64,000 nucleotides of DNA from Streptomyces sp. NBC_00273 (GTDB lineage: Bacteria; Actinomycetota; Actinomycetes; Streptomycetales; Streptomycetaceae). The stretch covers positions 7,765,001-7,829,000 of the forward strand of contig NZ_CP108067.1 of the NCBI RefSeq assembly GCF_036178145.1, in the 5' to 3' direction. Of this stretch, positions 1 to 10,610 are shown in pieces. Position 1 is the stretch's first letter, and each line of letters begins with the position of its first letter. The position numbers and the translations under genes were made by a program. Under the pieces are notes generated by a model. The model worked only from the letters and a program-made list of their open reading frames with translations, had not been told where the DNA came from and ran no database searches.

Positions 1-1533
<1,533 letters not shown>

Positions 1534-1606
1534 GTTGCTCGCGTCCACTGTGTTAGTTCTGAAATAACGAACAGCTGTGTCAACACCAGCGTTCAAATTT
1601 CATAGT

Positions 1607-1725
1607 GTTTCGGTGGTCATAGCGTTAGGGAAACGCCCGGTTACATTCCGAACCCGGAAGCTAAGCCTTTCAGCGCCGATGGTACTGCAGGGGGGACCCT
1701 GTGGGAGAGTAGGACGCCGCCGAAC
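1607..1725 (+). rRNA. 5S ribosomal RNA
   Basis: A 119-nt segment beginning GTTTCGGTGGTCATAGCG and ending GACGCCGCCGAAC has complementary ends and the conserved CCGAACCCGGAAG and GGGAGAGTAGG elements of actinomycete 5S rRNA. It lies about 75 nt after the 23S gene, as expected for the end of an rrn operon. Confidence 0.96.
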
Positions 1726-1735
1726 AATCATTGTG

Positions 1736-1780
1736 GGAAAGCCCCGCACCAACCCTTACGGGTTCGGTGCGGGGCTTTCC
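1736..1780 (+). terminator. rrn operon terminator hairpin
   Basis: A 15-bp perfect stem (1736-1750 with 1766-1780) is extended by an inner AACCC/GGGTT stem around a TTAC loop, giving about 20 paired bases just after the 5S gene. There is only a weak T tract, which is usual in Streptomyces. Confidence 0.9.
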
Positions 1781-1865
1781 TGCGTTCAGGACAAGTGTGC
1801 GGTCTCCTGTAGGGTCAGGAGGCATCGAACGACCACATTTCTACAGTCACAGTGGAGGCCCCCGG

Positions 1866-2456
1866 GTGGAGGTCCAGGAGACTCGGGTTCAGACTGACCG
1901 AATTTTCACCATTCCGAACATCCTGAGCATGGCTCGCCTGGCCGGCGTGCCCCTGTTCTTGTGGCTGATCCTCGCAGAGTACGACGGGTGGGCCCTGGCC
2001 GTCCTCATGCTCAGCGGGATCAGCGACTACCTCGACGGGAAGCTCGCGCGGCGCTGGAATCAGATCAGCAAGCTCGGCCGGCTGCTCGATCCTGCCGCAG
2101 ACCGGCTCTACATCCTGTCGACGCTCTTCGGTCTGACTTATCGCGGGCTTCTTCCGCTGTGGCTCACCGGAGCGTTGCTCGCGCGAGAGCTGATGTTGCT
2201 GGTCATGGTGTGGATCCTGCGCCGTCACGGATATCCGCCGCCGCAGGTCAACTTCCTCGGCAAGGCCGCCACCTTCAACCTGATGTACGCGTTTCCCTTG
2301 CTGCTGCTCAGTGACGGAAGCGGCTGGTTGGCCTGGTTGGCGTCAGTTTTCGGATGGGCGTTCGCTGTATGGGGTACAACCCTGTACTGGTGGGCAGGAA
2401 TCCTTTACGTGGTTCAAGTCCGCCGTCTGGTGAAGGCTGACACCACGGCCGATTGA
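1866..2456 (+). CDS. CDP-alcohol phosphatidyltransferase family membrane protein
   Basis: 196 aa membrane protein expected to transfer a phosphatidyl group from CDP-diacylglycerol to an alcohol (phosphatidylglycerophosphate or cardiolipin synthase type). The family signature D-x2-D-G-x2-A-R-x8-G-x3-D-x3-D is intact at SDYLDGKLAR...GRLLDPAADR (about residues 50-75), followed by hydrophobic helices. GTG 1866 is chosen as start because GGAGG lies at 1854-1858, 7 nt upstream, and the longer frame runs back into the rrn terminator. By position it corresponds to M. tuberculosis Rv1822 (pgsA2). The exact alcohol substrate cannot be read from sequence. Confidence 0.85.
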   Translation: MEVQETRVQTDRIFTIPNILSMARLAGVPLFLWLILAEYDGWALAVLMLSGISDYLDGKLARRWNQISKLGRLLDPAADRLYILSTLFGLTYRGLLPLWLTGALLARELMLLVMVWILRRHGYPPPQVNFLGKAATFNLMYAFPLLLLSDGSGWLAWLASVFGWAFAVWGTTLYWWAGILYVVQVRRLVKADTTAD

Positions 2457-2557
2457 GCCCGCCCGGCGCCGGATGACCGCGGAGGAGTTGCGGAGTCACC
2501 GACCGAGACGGGTGAGGGTCGGCACGACCGTCGTCTCCCAAGGAGGACTCTTCCGAC

Positions 2558-5053
2558 ATGAAGGCCGTCGTGATGGCCGGTGGCGAAGGTACGCGTCTTC
2601 GCCCCATGACGTCGAGCATGCCCAAGCCGCTCCTGCCGGTCGCCAACCGGCCGATCATGGAGCACGTGCTCAGGTTGCTCAAGCGGCACGGGCTCAGCGA
2701 GACCGTGGTCACCGTGCAGTTCCTGGCGTCACTCGTCAAGAACTATTTCGGGGATGGCGAAGAGCTCGGAATGGAGCTCACGTACGCCCATGAGGAGAAG
2801 CCACTCGGGACCGCCGGCAGCGTCAAGAATGCCGAGGAGGCCCTGAAGGACGATGCCTTCGTCGTCATTTCCGGCGATGCGCTCACCGACTTCGACCTCA
2901 CCGATCTGATCCGCTTCCACAAGGAGAAGGGCGCCCTCGTCACGGTGTGCCTGACCCGGGTGCCGAACCCACTCGAATTCGGCATCACGATCGTGGACGA
3001 GGAGGGCAAGGTCGAGCGGTTCCTGGAGAAGCCGACCTGGGGACAGGTGTTCTCGGACACCGTCAACACCGGCATCTACGTCATGGAACCCGAGGTCTTC
3101 AACTACGTCGATCCCGATGTCTCCGTCGACTGGTCCGGTGATGTCTTCCCCCAGCTGATGAAGGAAGGCCGGCCCATCTACGGCTACGTCGCCGAGGGCT
3201 ACTGGGAGGACGTCGGCACGCACGAGAGCTACGTCAAGGCCCAGGCCGACGTGCTCGAGGGCAAGGTCCAGATCGAGATGGACGGCTTCGAGATCTCCCC
3301 CGGGGTGTGGATCGCCGAAGGGGCCGAGGTGAGCCCCGACGCGGTGCTCCGCGGGCCGCTCTACATCGGGGACTACGCCAAGGTCGAAGCCGGTGCGGAG
3401 ATCCGCGAGCACACGGTCATCGGGTCGAACGTCGTCGTCAAGGGCGGGGCCTTCCTGCACCGGGCCGTCGTCCACGACAACGTGTACATCGGGCCCCACA
3501 GCAATCTCCGCGGCTGCGTCATCGGCAAGAACACCGACATCATGCGGGCCGCGCGGATCGAGGACGGGGCCGTCATCGGCGACGAGTGCCTCATCGGTGA
3601 GGAATCGATCGTTCAGGGGAACGTACGGATCTACCCCTTCAAGACCATCGAGGCCGGCGCCGTCGTCAACGAGTCGGTGATCTGGGAGTCCCGCGGCCAG
3701 GCGCACCTCTTCGGCGCGCGCGGGGTCTCCGGGATCCTGAACGTGGAGATCACTCCTGAGGTAGTGGTCCGGCTCGCCGGCGCGTATGCCACGACCCTGA
3801 AGAAGGGGGCGACCGTCACCACGGCCCGTGACCACTCGCGAGGCGCCAGGGCGCTCAAGCGCGCCGTGATCTCCGCGCTCCAGGCCAGCGCCATCAACGT
3901 ACGGGACCTGGAGAACGTACCGCTGCCGGTGGCACGGCAGCAGACCGCGCGCGGCAGCGCCGGCGGGATCGTACTGCGGACCTCTCCGGGCGTACCGGAC
4001 TCCGTGGACATCATGTTCCTGGACGAGCGGGGAGCGGACCTCTCGCTCCAGGGACAGCGCAAGCTGGACCGGGTGTACGCGCGCCAGGAGTACCGGCGGG
4101 CGTTCCCCGGGGAAATCGGAGACCTGCAGTTCCCGGGCAGCGTCTTCGACGCCTACACCGGCTCGCTGCTGCGGCGGGTGGACACCACCGGCATCGGTGA
4201 CGCCGGGCTCAAGGTGGTCGTGGACGCCTCGAACGGAAGCGCCGGGCTGGTTCTGCCCAGCCTGCTGGGTCGGCTCGGGGTGGACGCGCTGACGATCAAT
4301 CCAGGGCTCGACGAGTCCCGGCCGACGGAGACCAGGGAGTCCCGGCGGGCCGGTCTGGTGCGGCTGGGGGAGATCGTGGCCTCGGCGCGGGCGGCCTTCG
4401 GCGTGCGGTTCGACCCGGTGGGCGAGCGCATCTCCCTCGTGGACGAGCGCGGGCGGATCATCGAGGACGACCGGGCGCTGCTCGTGATGCTCGACCTGGT
4501 GGCCGCGGAGAAGCGCAGCGGCAAGGTCGCGCTGCCGGTGACCACGACCAGGGTGGCCGAGCAGGTGGCGGCCTACCACGGCACGCAGGTCGAGTGGACG
4601 ACGACCTCGCCCGACGACCTGACCCGGGTGGGGCGGGCGGAGAACACCATCTTCGGCGGAGACGGCCGGGGCGGTTTCATCGTTCCGGAGTTCAGCAGCG
4701 TCTTCGACGGTTCGGCCGCCTTCGTGCAGCTGCTCGGGCTGGTGGCGCGCACGCAGCTCACGCTGAGCCAGATCGACGCCCGCATCCCGCGGGCCCATGT
4801 GCTCAGGCGGGACGTTTCGACGCCGTGGGCGGTGAAGGGGCTCGTCATGCGGCGGGTCGTGGAGGCGGCCGGCGACCGGCAGGTGGACACCACGGACGGG
4901 GTGCGGGTGGTCGAGGCCGACGGACGGTGGGCGCTGGTCCTGCCGGATCCGGCGGAAGCCGTCACCCACCTGTGGGCCGAGGGCCCCGACGACGGCACCG
5001 CGCAAGCCCTGCTCGACGAGTGGGCGGGCGTCGTGGAGGGCGCCGGGCAGTGA
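2558..5053 (+). CDS. Sugar-1-phosphate nucleotidyltransferase fused to a phosphomannomutase-like domain
   Basis: 831 aa, three parts. Residues 1-240 are a nucleotidyltransferase with the N-terminal [11 protein letters not shown] pyrophosphorylase motif; about 250-380 are hexapeptide-repeat left-handed beta-helix; about 385-831 are phosphohexomutase-like. Streptomyces homologues are annotated mannose-1-phosphate guanylyltransferase, so GDP-mannose supply is a reasonable guess. The mutase part looks degenerate: the TASHNP phosphoserine loop is replaced by RTSPGVPD, and the D-x-D-x-D metal loop reads DPVGE. That half may be regulatory rather than catalytic. GGAGG lies 13-17 nt before the ATG. 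Confidence 0.85.
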   Translation: MKAVVMAGGEGTRLRPMTSSMPKPLLPVANRPIMEHVLRLLKRHGLSETVVTVQFLASLVKNYFGDGEELGMELTYAHEEKPLGTAGSVKNAEEALKDDAFVVISGDALTDFDLTDLIRFHKEKGALVTVCLTRVPNPLEFGITIVDEEGKVERFLEKPTWGQVFSDTVNTGIYVMEPEVFNYVDPDVSVDWSGDVFPQLMKEGRPIYGYVAEGYWEDVGTHESYVKAQADVLEGKVQIEMDGFEISPGVWIAEGAEVSPDAVLRGPLYIGDYAKVEAGAEIREHTVIGSNVVVKGGAFLHRAVVHDNVYIGPHSNLRGCVIGKNTDIMRAARIEDGAVIGDECLIGEESIVQGNVRIYPFKTIEAGAVVNESVIWESRGQAHLFGARGVSGILNVEITPEVVVRLAGAYATTLKKGATVTTARDHSRGARALKRAVISALQASAINVRDLENVPLPVARQQTARGSAGGIVLRTSPGVPDSVDIMFLDERGADLSLQGQRKLDRVYARQEYRRAFPGEIGDLQFPGSVFDAYTGSLLRRVDTTGIGDAGLKVVVDASNGSAGLVLPSLLGRLGVDALTINPGLDESRPTETRESRRAGLVRLGEIVASARAAFGVRFDPVGERISLVDERGRIIEDDRALLVMLDLVAAEKRSGKVALPVTTTRVAEQVAAYHGTQVEWTTTSPDDLTRVGRAENTIFGGDGRGGFIVPEFSSVFDGSAAFVQLLGLVARTQLTLSQIDARIPRAHVLRRDVSTPWAVKGLVMRRVVEAAGDRQVDTTDGVRVVEADGRWALVLPDPAEAVTHLWAEGPDDGTAQALLDEWAGVVEGAGQ

Positions 5054-5173
5054 CCGCCCGGCGTGCGATGACGTAGGGCGGAAGTCGGGTGGGCCGGGTG
5101 CGGTGAGTGCCGGCCCGGCCCACCGGATGGACGCATTGGGTGACTGCGCTGCCGACATGCGACGATGTGCGGC

Positions 5174-6073
5174 ATGTCGCAGCCGCCCCACAACCGGACT
5201 CCGGCGTCTCCTGTGCCCGCGCGCCCGGACGCTTCCATGTCGCTGCTGACGCACGTGATGGACCACAGTCTCGACGAGGGCTACGCGGAGGCCGCGGCCC
5301 GGCGCGAGGCGGAGGGCACGGCGGGCCTGCCACGGACCCTCAAGGCCAAACTGGGGCTCGCCGCCGGGCTCGTCGTCACCGCCATGGTCGTCACGCTCGG
5401 TGCGGCCGAGGCGCAGATAGCCGCGCCGGTGCTGGCCAAGGAGCGTCAGGAACTGATCGACCGGGTGGAGCGGGCGGACGACCGCGCGCACGGCCTGGAG
5501 CGTGACATCGACCGCCTCAGGACCGATGTCGCGGGCCGCCAGCGTGCGGCGCTGAAGCAGCCGGGCGGGGGCCAGGGCGAGCTCGTGGCCCTGCTGGCGG
5601 GTGCCACGGAGGTCCACGGGCCGGGGATCAAGCTGGTGGTGGACGACGCGAAGGGCGCTTCGTCGGGCGGCGGTGGCAAGCCGCGCGAGAGCTCCGGTTT
5701 CTCGGACACCGGCCGGCTCCGCGACCGTGACATGCAGAAGATCGTCAACGGGCTCTGGCAGTCCGGGGCGGAAGCCATCTCCATCAACGGGCAGCGGCTG
5801 ACGGAACTGTCGGCGATCAGAGCCGCGGGTGACGCGATACTGGTCGACAACAGGCCGCTGGTGCCGCCGTACGAAGTGCTGGCGGTGGGGGACAAGAAAC
5901 GGCTCGGCACGGCCTTCCAGGACTCGGCGGACGGACAGTACCTGCACGTGTTGCAGGAGAGCTACGGGATCCGTTACTCCCTGTCCCCGGCGGACGACCT
6001 GCGGCTGCCGGCCGCGTCGAGCCTGACCGTACGTACAGCTACACCGGCAGAGCAGCAGAAGGGTGCATCGTGA
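5174..6073 (+). CDS. DUF881 family membrane-anchored protein (first copy)
   Basis: About 299 aa. A cytoplasmic N-terminus of about 55 residues is followed by one transmembrane helix (LAAGLVVTAMVVTLGAAEA), a coiled-coil segment of about 40 residues and a C-terminal DUF881 domain with the typical GPGI...VNGLWQSGAEAISINGQRL segment. Function is unknown; the family sits next to small basic protein in actinobacteria and is associated with envelope or division genes. The start is uncertain (ATG 5165 or 5174, no clear RBS). It overlaps the next gene by GTGA. Corresponds in position to Rv1823. Confidence 0.85.
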   Translation: MSQPPHNRTPASPVPARPDASMSLLTHVMDHSLDEGYAEAAARREAEGTAGLPRTLKAKLGLAAGLVVTAMVVTLGAAEAQIAAPVLAKERQELIDRVERADDRAHGLERDIDRLRTDVAGRQRAALKQPGGGQGELVALLAGATEVHGPGIKLVVDDAKGASSGGGGKPRESSGFSDTGRLRDRDMQKIVNGLWQSGAEAISINGQRLTELSAIRAAGDAILVDNRPLVPPYEVLAVGDKKRLGTAFQDSADGQYLHVLQESYGIRYSLSPADDLRLPAASSLTVRTATPAEQQKGAS

Positions 6074-6402
6074 TCGCGGTACTGGGCCTCTTGGCCGGAG
6101 TGGTGGCCGGACTTCTGGTCCGGCCCGAAGTGCCGGCCGTGGTGGAGCCATATCTGCCGATCGCCGTGGTGGCGGCGCTGGACGCGGTGTTCGGCGGCCT
6201 CCGCGCGATGCTGGACGGCATCTTCGTGGACAAGGTCTTCGTGGTGTCGTTCCTGTCGAACGTGGTCGTGGCCGCGCTGATCGTCTTCCTCGGCGACAAG
6301 CTCGGGGTCGGCTCGCAGCTGTCCACGGGTGTGGTCGTGGTCCTCGGCATCCGCATCTTCTCCAACGCCGCGGCCATCCGCCGGCACGTGTTCCGGGCGT
6401 GA
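6070..6402 (+). CDS. sbp: Small basic protein, DUF1290
   Basis: 110 aa, very hydrophobic, with three or four predicted membrane helices and the conserved central segment LDAVFGGLRAMLDGIFVDKVF that defines the small basic protein family (known next to ftsZ in Bacillus, function unclear). The GTG start overlaps the preceding DUF881 stop by four bases and the second DUF881 gene follows after 5 nt, so the three are translationally linked. Corresponds to Rv1824. Confidence 0.9.
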   Translation: MIAVLGLLAGVVAGLLVRPEVPAVVEPYLPIAVVAALDAVFGGLRAMLDGIFVDKVFVVSFLSNVVVAALIVFLGDKLGVGSQLSTGVVVVLGIRIFSNAAAIRRHVFRA

Positions 6403-6407
6403 GGCCG

Positions 6408-7397
6408 ATGAGTACGAACGACAGCCCCGAGGAGCAGGGGGGCGCGGGCCGGCCGCCTGAGCCCCCGAAGGCGCCCGAGACCCCGGAGCCCCCGAAGCCT
6501 CCGGAGTCCGTACGGCCGCCGCAGTCCTCGGAGCCCCCGGAGCCGTCGCAGTCACCGGAGCCCCCGAAGGCGCCGGCGCCCCCGCAGTCACCGGAGCCCC
6601 CGAAGGCTCCGGCGCCCCCGCAGTCACCGGAACCACCGGAGCCTTCGGAGTCGTCCAAGGAAGTACCGGCGCAACCCGAGGAGACCGGACGGCAGCGGCT
6701 CGCGGCCGGGCTGTGGCCGCCGCGGGTGAGCCGGGCCCAACTGATCGTCGCGCTGCTGCTGTTCGTCCTGGGACTGGGTCTGGCGATCCAGGTCCGGTCC
6801 AACAGCGACTCCAGCGCGCTGCGCGGGGCCCGCCAGGAGGACCTCGTGCGGATCCTCGACGAGCTCGACGGGCGGACCAAGCGACTAGAGGACGAGAAGC
6901 AGCGGCTGGAGGACCAGCGCAAGGAGCTGGAGAGCAGCTCCAACCAGGCCGAGGAGGCCCGCAAGCAGACGGTTGAGAAGGAACGCCAACTCGGCATCCT
7001 GGCCGGTACGGTGGCGGCCCAGGGGCCGGGCATCACGCTGAAGATCACGGATCCCACGGGTCAGGTGCAGTCGGACCAGCTGCTGGACACGCTCCAGGAG
7101 CTGCGGGCGGCCGGGGCCGAGGCGATCCAGATCAACGGGGTGCGCATCGTGGCGGGCTCGTACTTCTCGGACGAGAACGGCGGAGTCGCCATCGACGGTA
7201 AGAAGATCACACAACCCTATGAGTTCAAGGTGATCGGCAAGCCCCAGGATCTGGAGCCCGCGTTGAACATCCCCGGCGGTGTCGTCCAGACGCTGGAGAA
7301 GGAGCAGGCCACCGTCGCCGTCACACGGTCGGCGAAGATCGTTGTGGATGCCTTGCGGGCTGCGAAGCAGCCTGACTACGCTCGGTCGTCATCGTGA
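6408..7397 (+). CDS. DUF881 family protein with proline-rich N-terminal repeat (second copy)
   Basis: 329 aa. Residues 1-95 are a low-complexity Pro/Glu/Lys region built from repeats of the type PPQSPEPPKAPA (about 12 residues, repeated near 6550-6630). Then come one transmembrane helix (LIVALLLFVLGLGLAIQV), a charged coiled coil (about residues 140-185) and a DUF881 domain. The proline-rich arm is cytoplasmic if the helix is a signal anchor, and could be an interaction surface; this is inference. Start ATG 6408 lies 5 nt after the sbp stop. Corresponds to Rv1825. Confidence 0.85.
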   Translation: MSTNDSPEEQGGAGRPPEPPKAPETPEPPKPPESVRPPQSSEPPEPSQSPEPPKAPAPPQSPEPPKAPAPPQSPEPPEPSESSKEVPAQPEETGRQRLAAGLWPPRVSRAQLIVALLLFVLGLGLAIQVRSNSDSSALRGARQEDLVRILDELDGRTKRLEDEKQRLEDQRKELESSSNQAEEARKQTVEKERQLGILAGTVAAQGPGITLKITDPTGQVQSDQLLDTLQELRAAGAEAIQINGVRIVAGSYFSDENGGVAIDGKKITQPYEFKVIGKPQDLEPALNIPGGVVQTLEKEQATVAVTRSAKIVVDALRAAKQPDYARSSS

Positions 7398-7590
7398 TGA
7401 ATCGGAGTGAAGGGTCGAGCGGCCCACGCGGGCGGATGCCTGCGGGGGGTCGGCGCACCGAAGTCGCGGTGCGTGGTGGAAACTGTCTGGTGGTTACGGA
7501 CGTTGTCAGAATGTCCGGGTCGGCAGGTGTCTGCATTCGGAGTTCGTCCTGCCCCACGGGCGGGTCTGTTTCAGTCAAGGGGAATCGCCC

Positions 7591-8430
7591 GTGAAGTTGT
7601 TTGAGAAGTTGTTCGGCAAGAAGAACCGTGAGGAAGACGGCGCGGCACGGCACCGCGCCGGTCACGGTGAGGCGGAAGGGCAGGGCGACCGGCCGCTCTT
7701 CCGTGACGAGGTCGCCGGCGCGGGGGACGTTTCGGGTGCCCCCGGCGCGTCGGCTGTTGACCCTGCTGGTACCGGGCGCATAGGTTTCGGTGAACCATCA
7801 ACCTCAAGTGCGGGTGGAGGGTTTGCCCCCGACCCGTATGCCACCAATGCATCCGCGGGGCATCCGCGGCGCGAGGAGCCGTCCATGTCGGCCGAGCAGA
7901 TTTGCAGCAGGTGCGGACACCGCAGCGATGCGGCCAGTCGGTTCTGCTCGAACTGCGGTGCGCCGCTGCGGGCGGGTCTGACGCCGGAGCGTGCCTCGGA
8001 GACCACGTCCACGATCTCGATCTCGGGCCTCGAGGCCTACGAGGCCGAGGTGTCCGGACAACCGCACGTGTCGTCCTCCTCGCTGTCCCCCGAGGCGCAG
8101 GCCGCGGTGGAAGCACTGCCCCCCGGTTCCGCTCTGCTCATCGTGCGGCGCGGTCCCAACTCCGGGAGCCGTTTCCTGCTGGACGGTGAGCTGACCACGG
8201 CCGGCCGCCACCCGCAGAGCGACATCTTCCTGGACGACGTCACCGTCTCCCGGCGCCATGTCGAGTTCCGCAGGAGCCAGGAGGGCGGCTTCACCGTCGC
8301 CGATGTCGGCAGCCTCAACGGCACGTACGTCAACCGTGAACCGATCGACTCCGTCGCCCTGCAGAACGGCGACGAGGTGCAGATCGGCAAGTACCGGCTG
8401 GTCTTCTACGCGAGCCTGCGGGGCATCTGA
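7591..8430 (+). CDS. garA: FHA-domain protein, GarA/OdhI-like, with zinc ribbon
   Basis: 279 aa. Residues about 105-125 hold two C-x2-C pairs (CSRC and CSNC), a zinc-ribbon-like knuckle. An ETTS motif at about residue 136 matches the threonine phosphorylated by PknB/PknG in GarA, and the C-terminal 95 residues are a forkhead-associated domain with GRHPQSDIFLDD, SRRH and NGTYVN. In mycobacteria and corynebacteria the unphosphorylated protein inhibits 2-oxoglutarate dehydrogenase and glutamate dehydrogenase. The ortholog call rests on the ETTS motif, FHA domain and position (Rv1827). The long disordered N-terminus (about 100 residues) is larger than in GarA. GTG start is preceded by AAGGGG. Confidence 0.85.
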   Translation: MKLFEKLFGKKNREEDGAARHRAGHGEAEGQGDRPLFRDEVAGAGDVSGAPGASAVDPAGTGRIGFGEPSTSSAGGGFAPDPYATNASAGHPRREEPSMSAEQICSRCGHRSDAASRFCSNCGAPLRAGLTPERASETTSTISISGLEAYEAEVSGQPHVSSSSLSPEAQAAVEALPPGSALLIVRRGPNSGSRFLLDGELTTAGRHPQSDIFLDDVTVSRRHVEFRRSQEGGFTVADVGSLNGTYVNREPIDSVALQNGDEVQIGKYRLVFYASLRGI

Positions 8431-8449
8431 CCCTTTTAGGGAAGGTTCC

Positions 8450-9223
8450 ATGCTGCGTACCCCGACCGGCGGTGCCCCGAGTAGTGGCGCCGCCGGCACC
8501 GCCGGCCCGGCCGGGCGGCTGGTGAGCATCGGCACGGTGCTCACCACGCTGCGTGACGAGTTCCCCGACGTCACCATCTCGAAGATCCGTTTCCTGGAGG
8601 CGGAGGGGCTCGTCGAACCCCGGCGCACACCTTCGGGATACCGCAAGTTCAGCACCGACGACGTGGAGCGGCTCGCCCGGATCCTGCGCCTGCAGCGCGA
8701 CCACTACCTGCCGCTGAAGGTCATCCGCGAGCAGCTCGACGCGCTCGCCCGCGGGGAGCAGATCCGCATCCCGGCGCCGACCGTGCACGGGGACTCCGCC
8801 GATCCTGCCGGACCGGCGGCCGTCTACGGCGAAGTGGGGCGGGAGCGGCCCACCGTGGCCCGGGTGGGCCGGGCCGAGCTGCTCGCGGCCGCCGGGGTGG
8901 ACGAGGCGCAGCTGGTCGAGTGGGAGTCGTACGGGCTGCTGGCCGAGGGCGCGGACGGCGGATTCGACGCCGAGGCGGTCACGGTGGCCCGCCTGGTGGC
9001 CGACCTGGGCCGTTTCGGGCTGGAGCCGCGGCACCTGCGCGCGATGAAGGCCGCCGCGGACCGCGAGGTCGGGCTGGTGGAGCAGGTGGTGGCACCGCTG
9101 CGAAGGCACCGCAATCCGCAGACGAGGGCTCATGCGGAAGCCACCCTGAAGGAGCTCGCGGGGCTCTCCGTACGGCTCCACGAGGCGTTCGTACAGACCG
9201 GTCTCGGGGTCCGACTGTCCTGA
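8450..9223 (+). CDS. ftsR: MerR-family regulator, FtsR type
   Basis: 257 aa. A MerR winged helix-turn-helix lies at about residues 28-105 (SIGTVLTTLRDEFPDVTISKIRFLEAEGLVEPR in two parts), followed by an effector-like helical region. No metal-binding cysteines are visible. It lies directly after the GarA-like gene and before the DUF151 gene, matching Rv1828 and Corynebacterium FtsR, which activates ftsZ. GGGAAGG upstream supports ATG 8450. Confidence 0.82.
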   Translation: MLRTPTGGAPSSGAAGTAGPAGRLVSIGTVLTTLRDEFPDVTISKIRFLEAEGLVEPRRTPSGYRKFSTDDVERLARILRLQRDHYLPLKVIREQLDALARGEQIRIPAPTVHGDSADPAGPAAVYGEVGRERPTVARVGRAELLAAAGVDEAQLVEWESYGLLAEGADGGFDAEAVTVARLVADLGRFGLEPRHLRAMKAAADREVGLVEQVVAPLRRHRNPQTRAHAEATLKELAGLSVRLHEAFVQTGLGVRLS

Positions 9224-9274
9224 GGTGGGGGGCCCGACTACCCAAACCTGTCGAGCAGGTCCTAGGGTTACTGT

Positions 9275-9748
9275 GTGAACGAGCTCGACGTTGTGGGTGT
9301 CCGGGTGGAAATGCCCTCCAACCAACCGATCGTGCTCCTGCGTGAAGTGGGAGGCGACCGGTACCTCCCCATCTGGATCGGTCCAGGGGAGGCGACCGCC
9401 ATTGCCTTCGCGCAGCAGGGCATGGCCCCTGCCCGACCGCTGACGCACGACCTGTTCAAGGACGTGCTGGAGGCGATCGGCGAGGAGCTCACCGAGGTCC
9501 GGATCACGGATCTGCGGGAGGGCGTCTTCTACGCGGAGCTCGTCTTCGCCAGTGGGGTAGAGGTGAGTGCGCGGCCTTCCGACGCCATAGCCCTCGCCCT
9601 GCGGACGGGGACGCCGATCTACGGCAGTGACGGCGTGCTGGACGACGCCGGAATCGCCATTCCGGACGAGCAGGAGGACGAGGTGGAGAAGTTCCGCGAG
9701 TTCCTCGACCAGATCTCACCGGAGGACTTCGGCACCGGCCCGCAGTGA
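9275..9748 (+). CDS. DUF151 (bifunctional nuclease) family protein
   Basis: 157 aa with the DUF151 core: LPIWIGPGEATAIAFAQQG near the N-terminus and ARPSDAIALALRTGTPIY in the middle, plus an acidic tail. Plant members are described as bifunctional nucleases; bacterial function is not established. The gene sits between two MerR regulators as in mycobacteria (Rv1829). GTG start; a weak GTCCTAGGG stretch lies upstream. Confidence 0.85.
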   Translation: MNELDVVGVRVEMPSNQPIVLLREVGGDRYLPIWIGPGEATAIAFAQQGMAPARPLTHDLFKDVLEAIGEELTEVRITDLREGVFYAELVFASGVEVSARPSDAIALALRTGTPIYGSDGVLDDAGIAIPDEQEDEVEKFREFLDQISPEDFGTGPQ

Positions 9749-9840
9749 GGTGTCGGCCGCGTCGTCCTCGGGGATCCTCAGGCCATTCGATTAGCCTTTC
9801 CCCGTAAAGGGATACGGGAAACCACTCTCAGGGTGATTAT

Positions 9841-9858
9841 CACTCGGCGTGCCGAGTG
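9841..9858. promoter_or_regulatory. Palindromic candidate operator upstream of the second MerR gene
   Basis: CACTCGGC-GT-GCCGAGTG is an inverted repeat with 8-bp arms and a 2-nt centre. It lies just upstream of the -35 box of the promoter at 9868-9896, the usual place for a regulator site. MerR proteins bind such repeats, so autoregulation or control by the neighbouring FtsR-type protein is plausible but untested. Confidence 0.5.
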
Positions 9859-9867
9859 TGGCGATCG

Positions 9868-9896
9868 TTGACGCACCCCTGGTGACTGCCTACCTT
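9868..9896 (+). promoter_or_regulatory. Candidate vegetative promoter for the second MerR gene
   Basis: TTGACG (9868-9873), a 17-nt spacer and TACCTT (9891-9896) fit the Streptomyces HrdB-type consensus. The next gene starts at 9929, leaving a short leader with GGAGGG at 9918-9923. Confidence 0.55.
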
Positions 9897-9928
9897 CGAG
9901 GTGGGCAGGTCAAGGACGGAGGGTCGGC

Positions 9929-10567
9929 GTGAGGATCACGGGCGACGGTACGACCGGGGGCACCCCCGCACGGAGTGAGGCTGGGCCGTACCCGCTGCAC
10001 GGCGGTGCGGTCGGTTCCGCGCGCCGCCAGCCGGAGTCGACGCCGGTCGGACCGGTGGGCGCAGACCCGCAGCCCGAGCAGATCGGATACCGCGGGCCGA
10101 CGGCCTGCGCCGCGGCCGGCATCACCTACCGGCAGCTCGACTACTGGTCCCGGACCGGGCTGGTGGAGCCCAGCGTGCGGGCCGCCTACGGGGCGGGGAC
10201 GCAGCGGCTCTACAGCTTCCGCGACGTCGTGGTCCTCAAGATCGTCAAGCGCTTCCTGGACACCGGGGTGGCGCTGCAGAACATCCGCACGGCGGTCCAG
10301 CACCTGCACGACCGGGAGCTCTCGGACCTCGAGCGGATGACTCTGATGAGCGACGGCGCCACCGTGTACGAGTGCACCTCGCCGGACCAGGTCGTGAGCC
10401 TGCTCCAGGGCGGGCAGGGCGTCTTCGGCATCGCGGTGGGCGTGGTGTGGCGCGACGTCGAGAGCGCGCTGTCGCAGCTCCACGGGGAGCGCGTGGACAC
10501 CGGCGAGACCCTGGTGCGGCACAACCCGACGGACGAGCTGGCCGCCCGCCGCAACCGCGCCGTCTGA
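9929..10567 (+). CDS. MerR-family regulator, Rv1830/ResR type
   Basis: 212 aa. A disordered N-terminus of about 50 residues is followed by a MerR DNA-binding domain (GPTACAAAGITYRQLDYWSR, about residues 53-120) and a C-terminal helical domain. Its position after the DUF151 gene and its fold match M. tuberculosis Rv1830 (ResR), linked to growth and antibiotic resilience. GTG start with GGAGGG upstream. Confidence 0.8.
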   Translation: MRITGDGTTGGTPARSEAGPYPLHGGAVGSARRQPESTPVGPVGADPQPEQIGYRGPTACAAAGITYRQLDYWSRTGLVEPSVRAAYGAGTQRLYSFRDVVVLKIVKRFLDTGVALQNIRTAVQHLHDRELSDLERMTLMSDGATVYECTSPDQVVSLLQGGQGVFGIAVGVVWRDVESALSQLHGERVDTGETLVRHNPTDELAARRNRAV

Positions 10568-10610
10568 CCCGAGCCCGGGCATTGTCAGTGGCGTAGGGCA
10601 GCATCGGGCT

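Noticed and set aside
2729..7057. Very long minus-strand frame (1442 codons) opposite the nucleotidyltransferase and DUF881 genes
   Set aside because: High-GC antisense shadow: it covers several well-supported plus-strand genes and its product is Arg/His/Pro-rich with no family.
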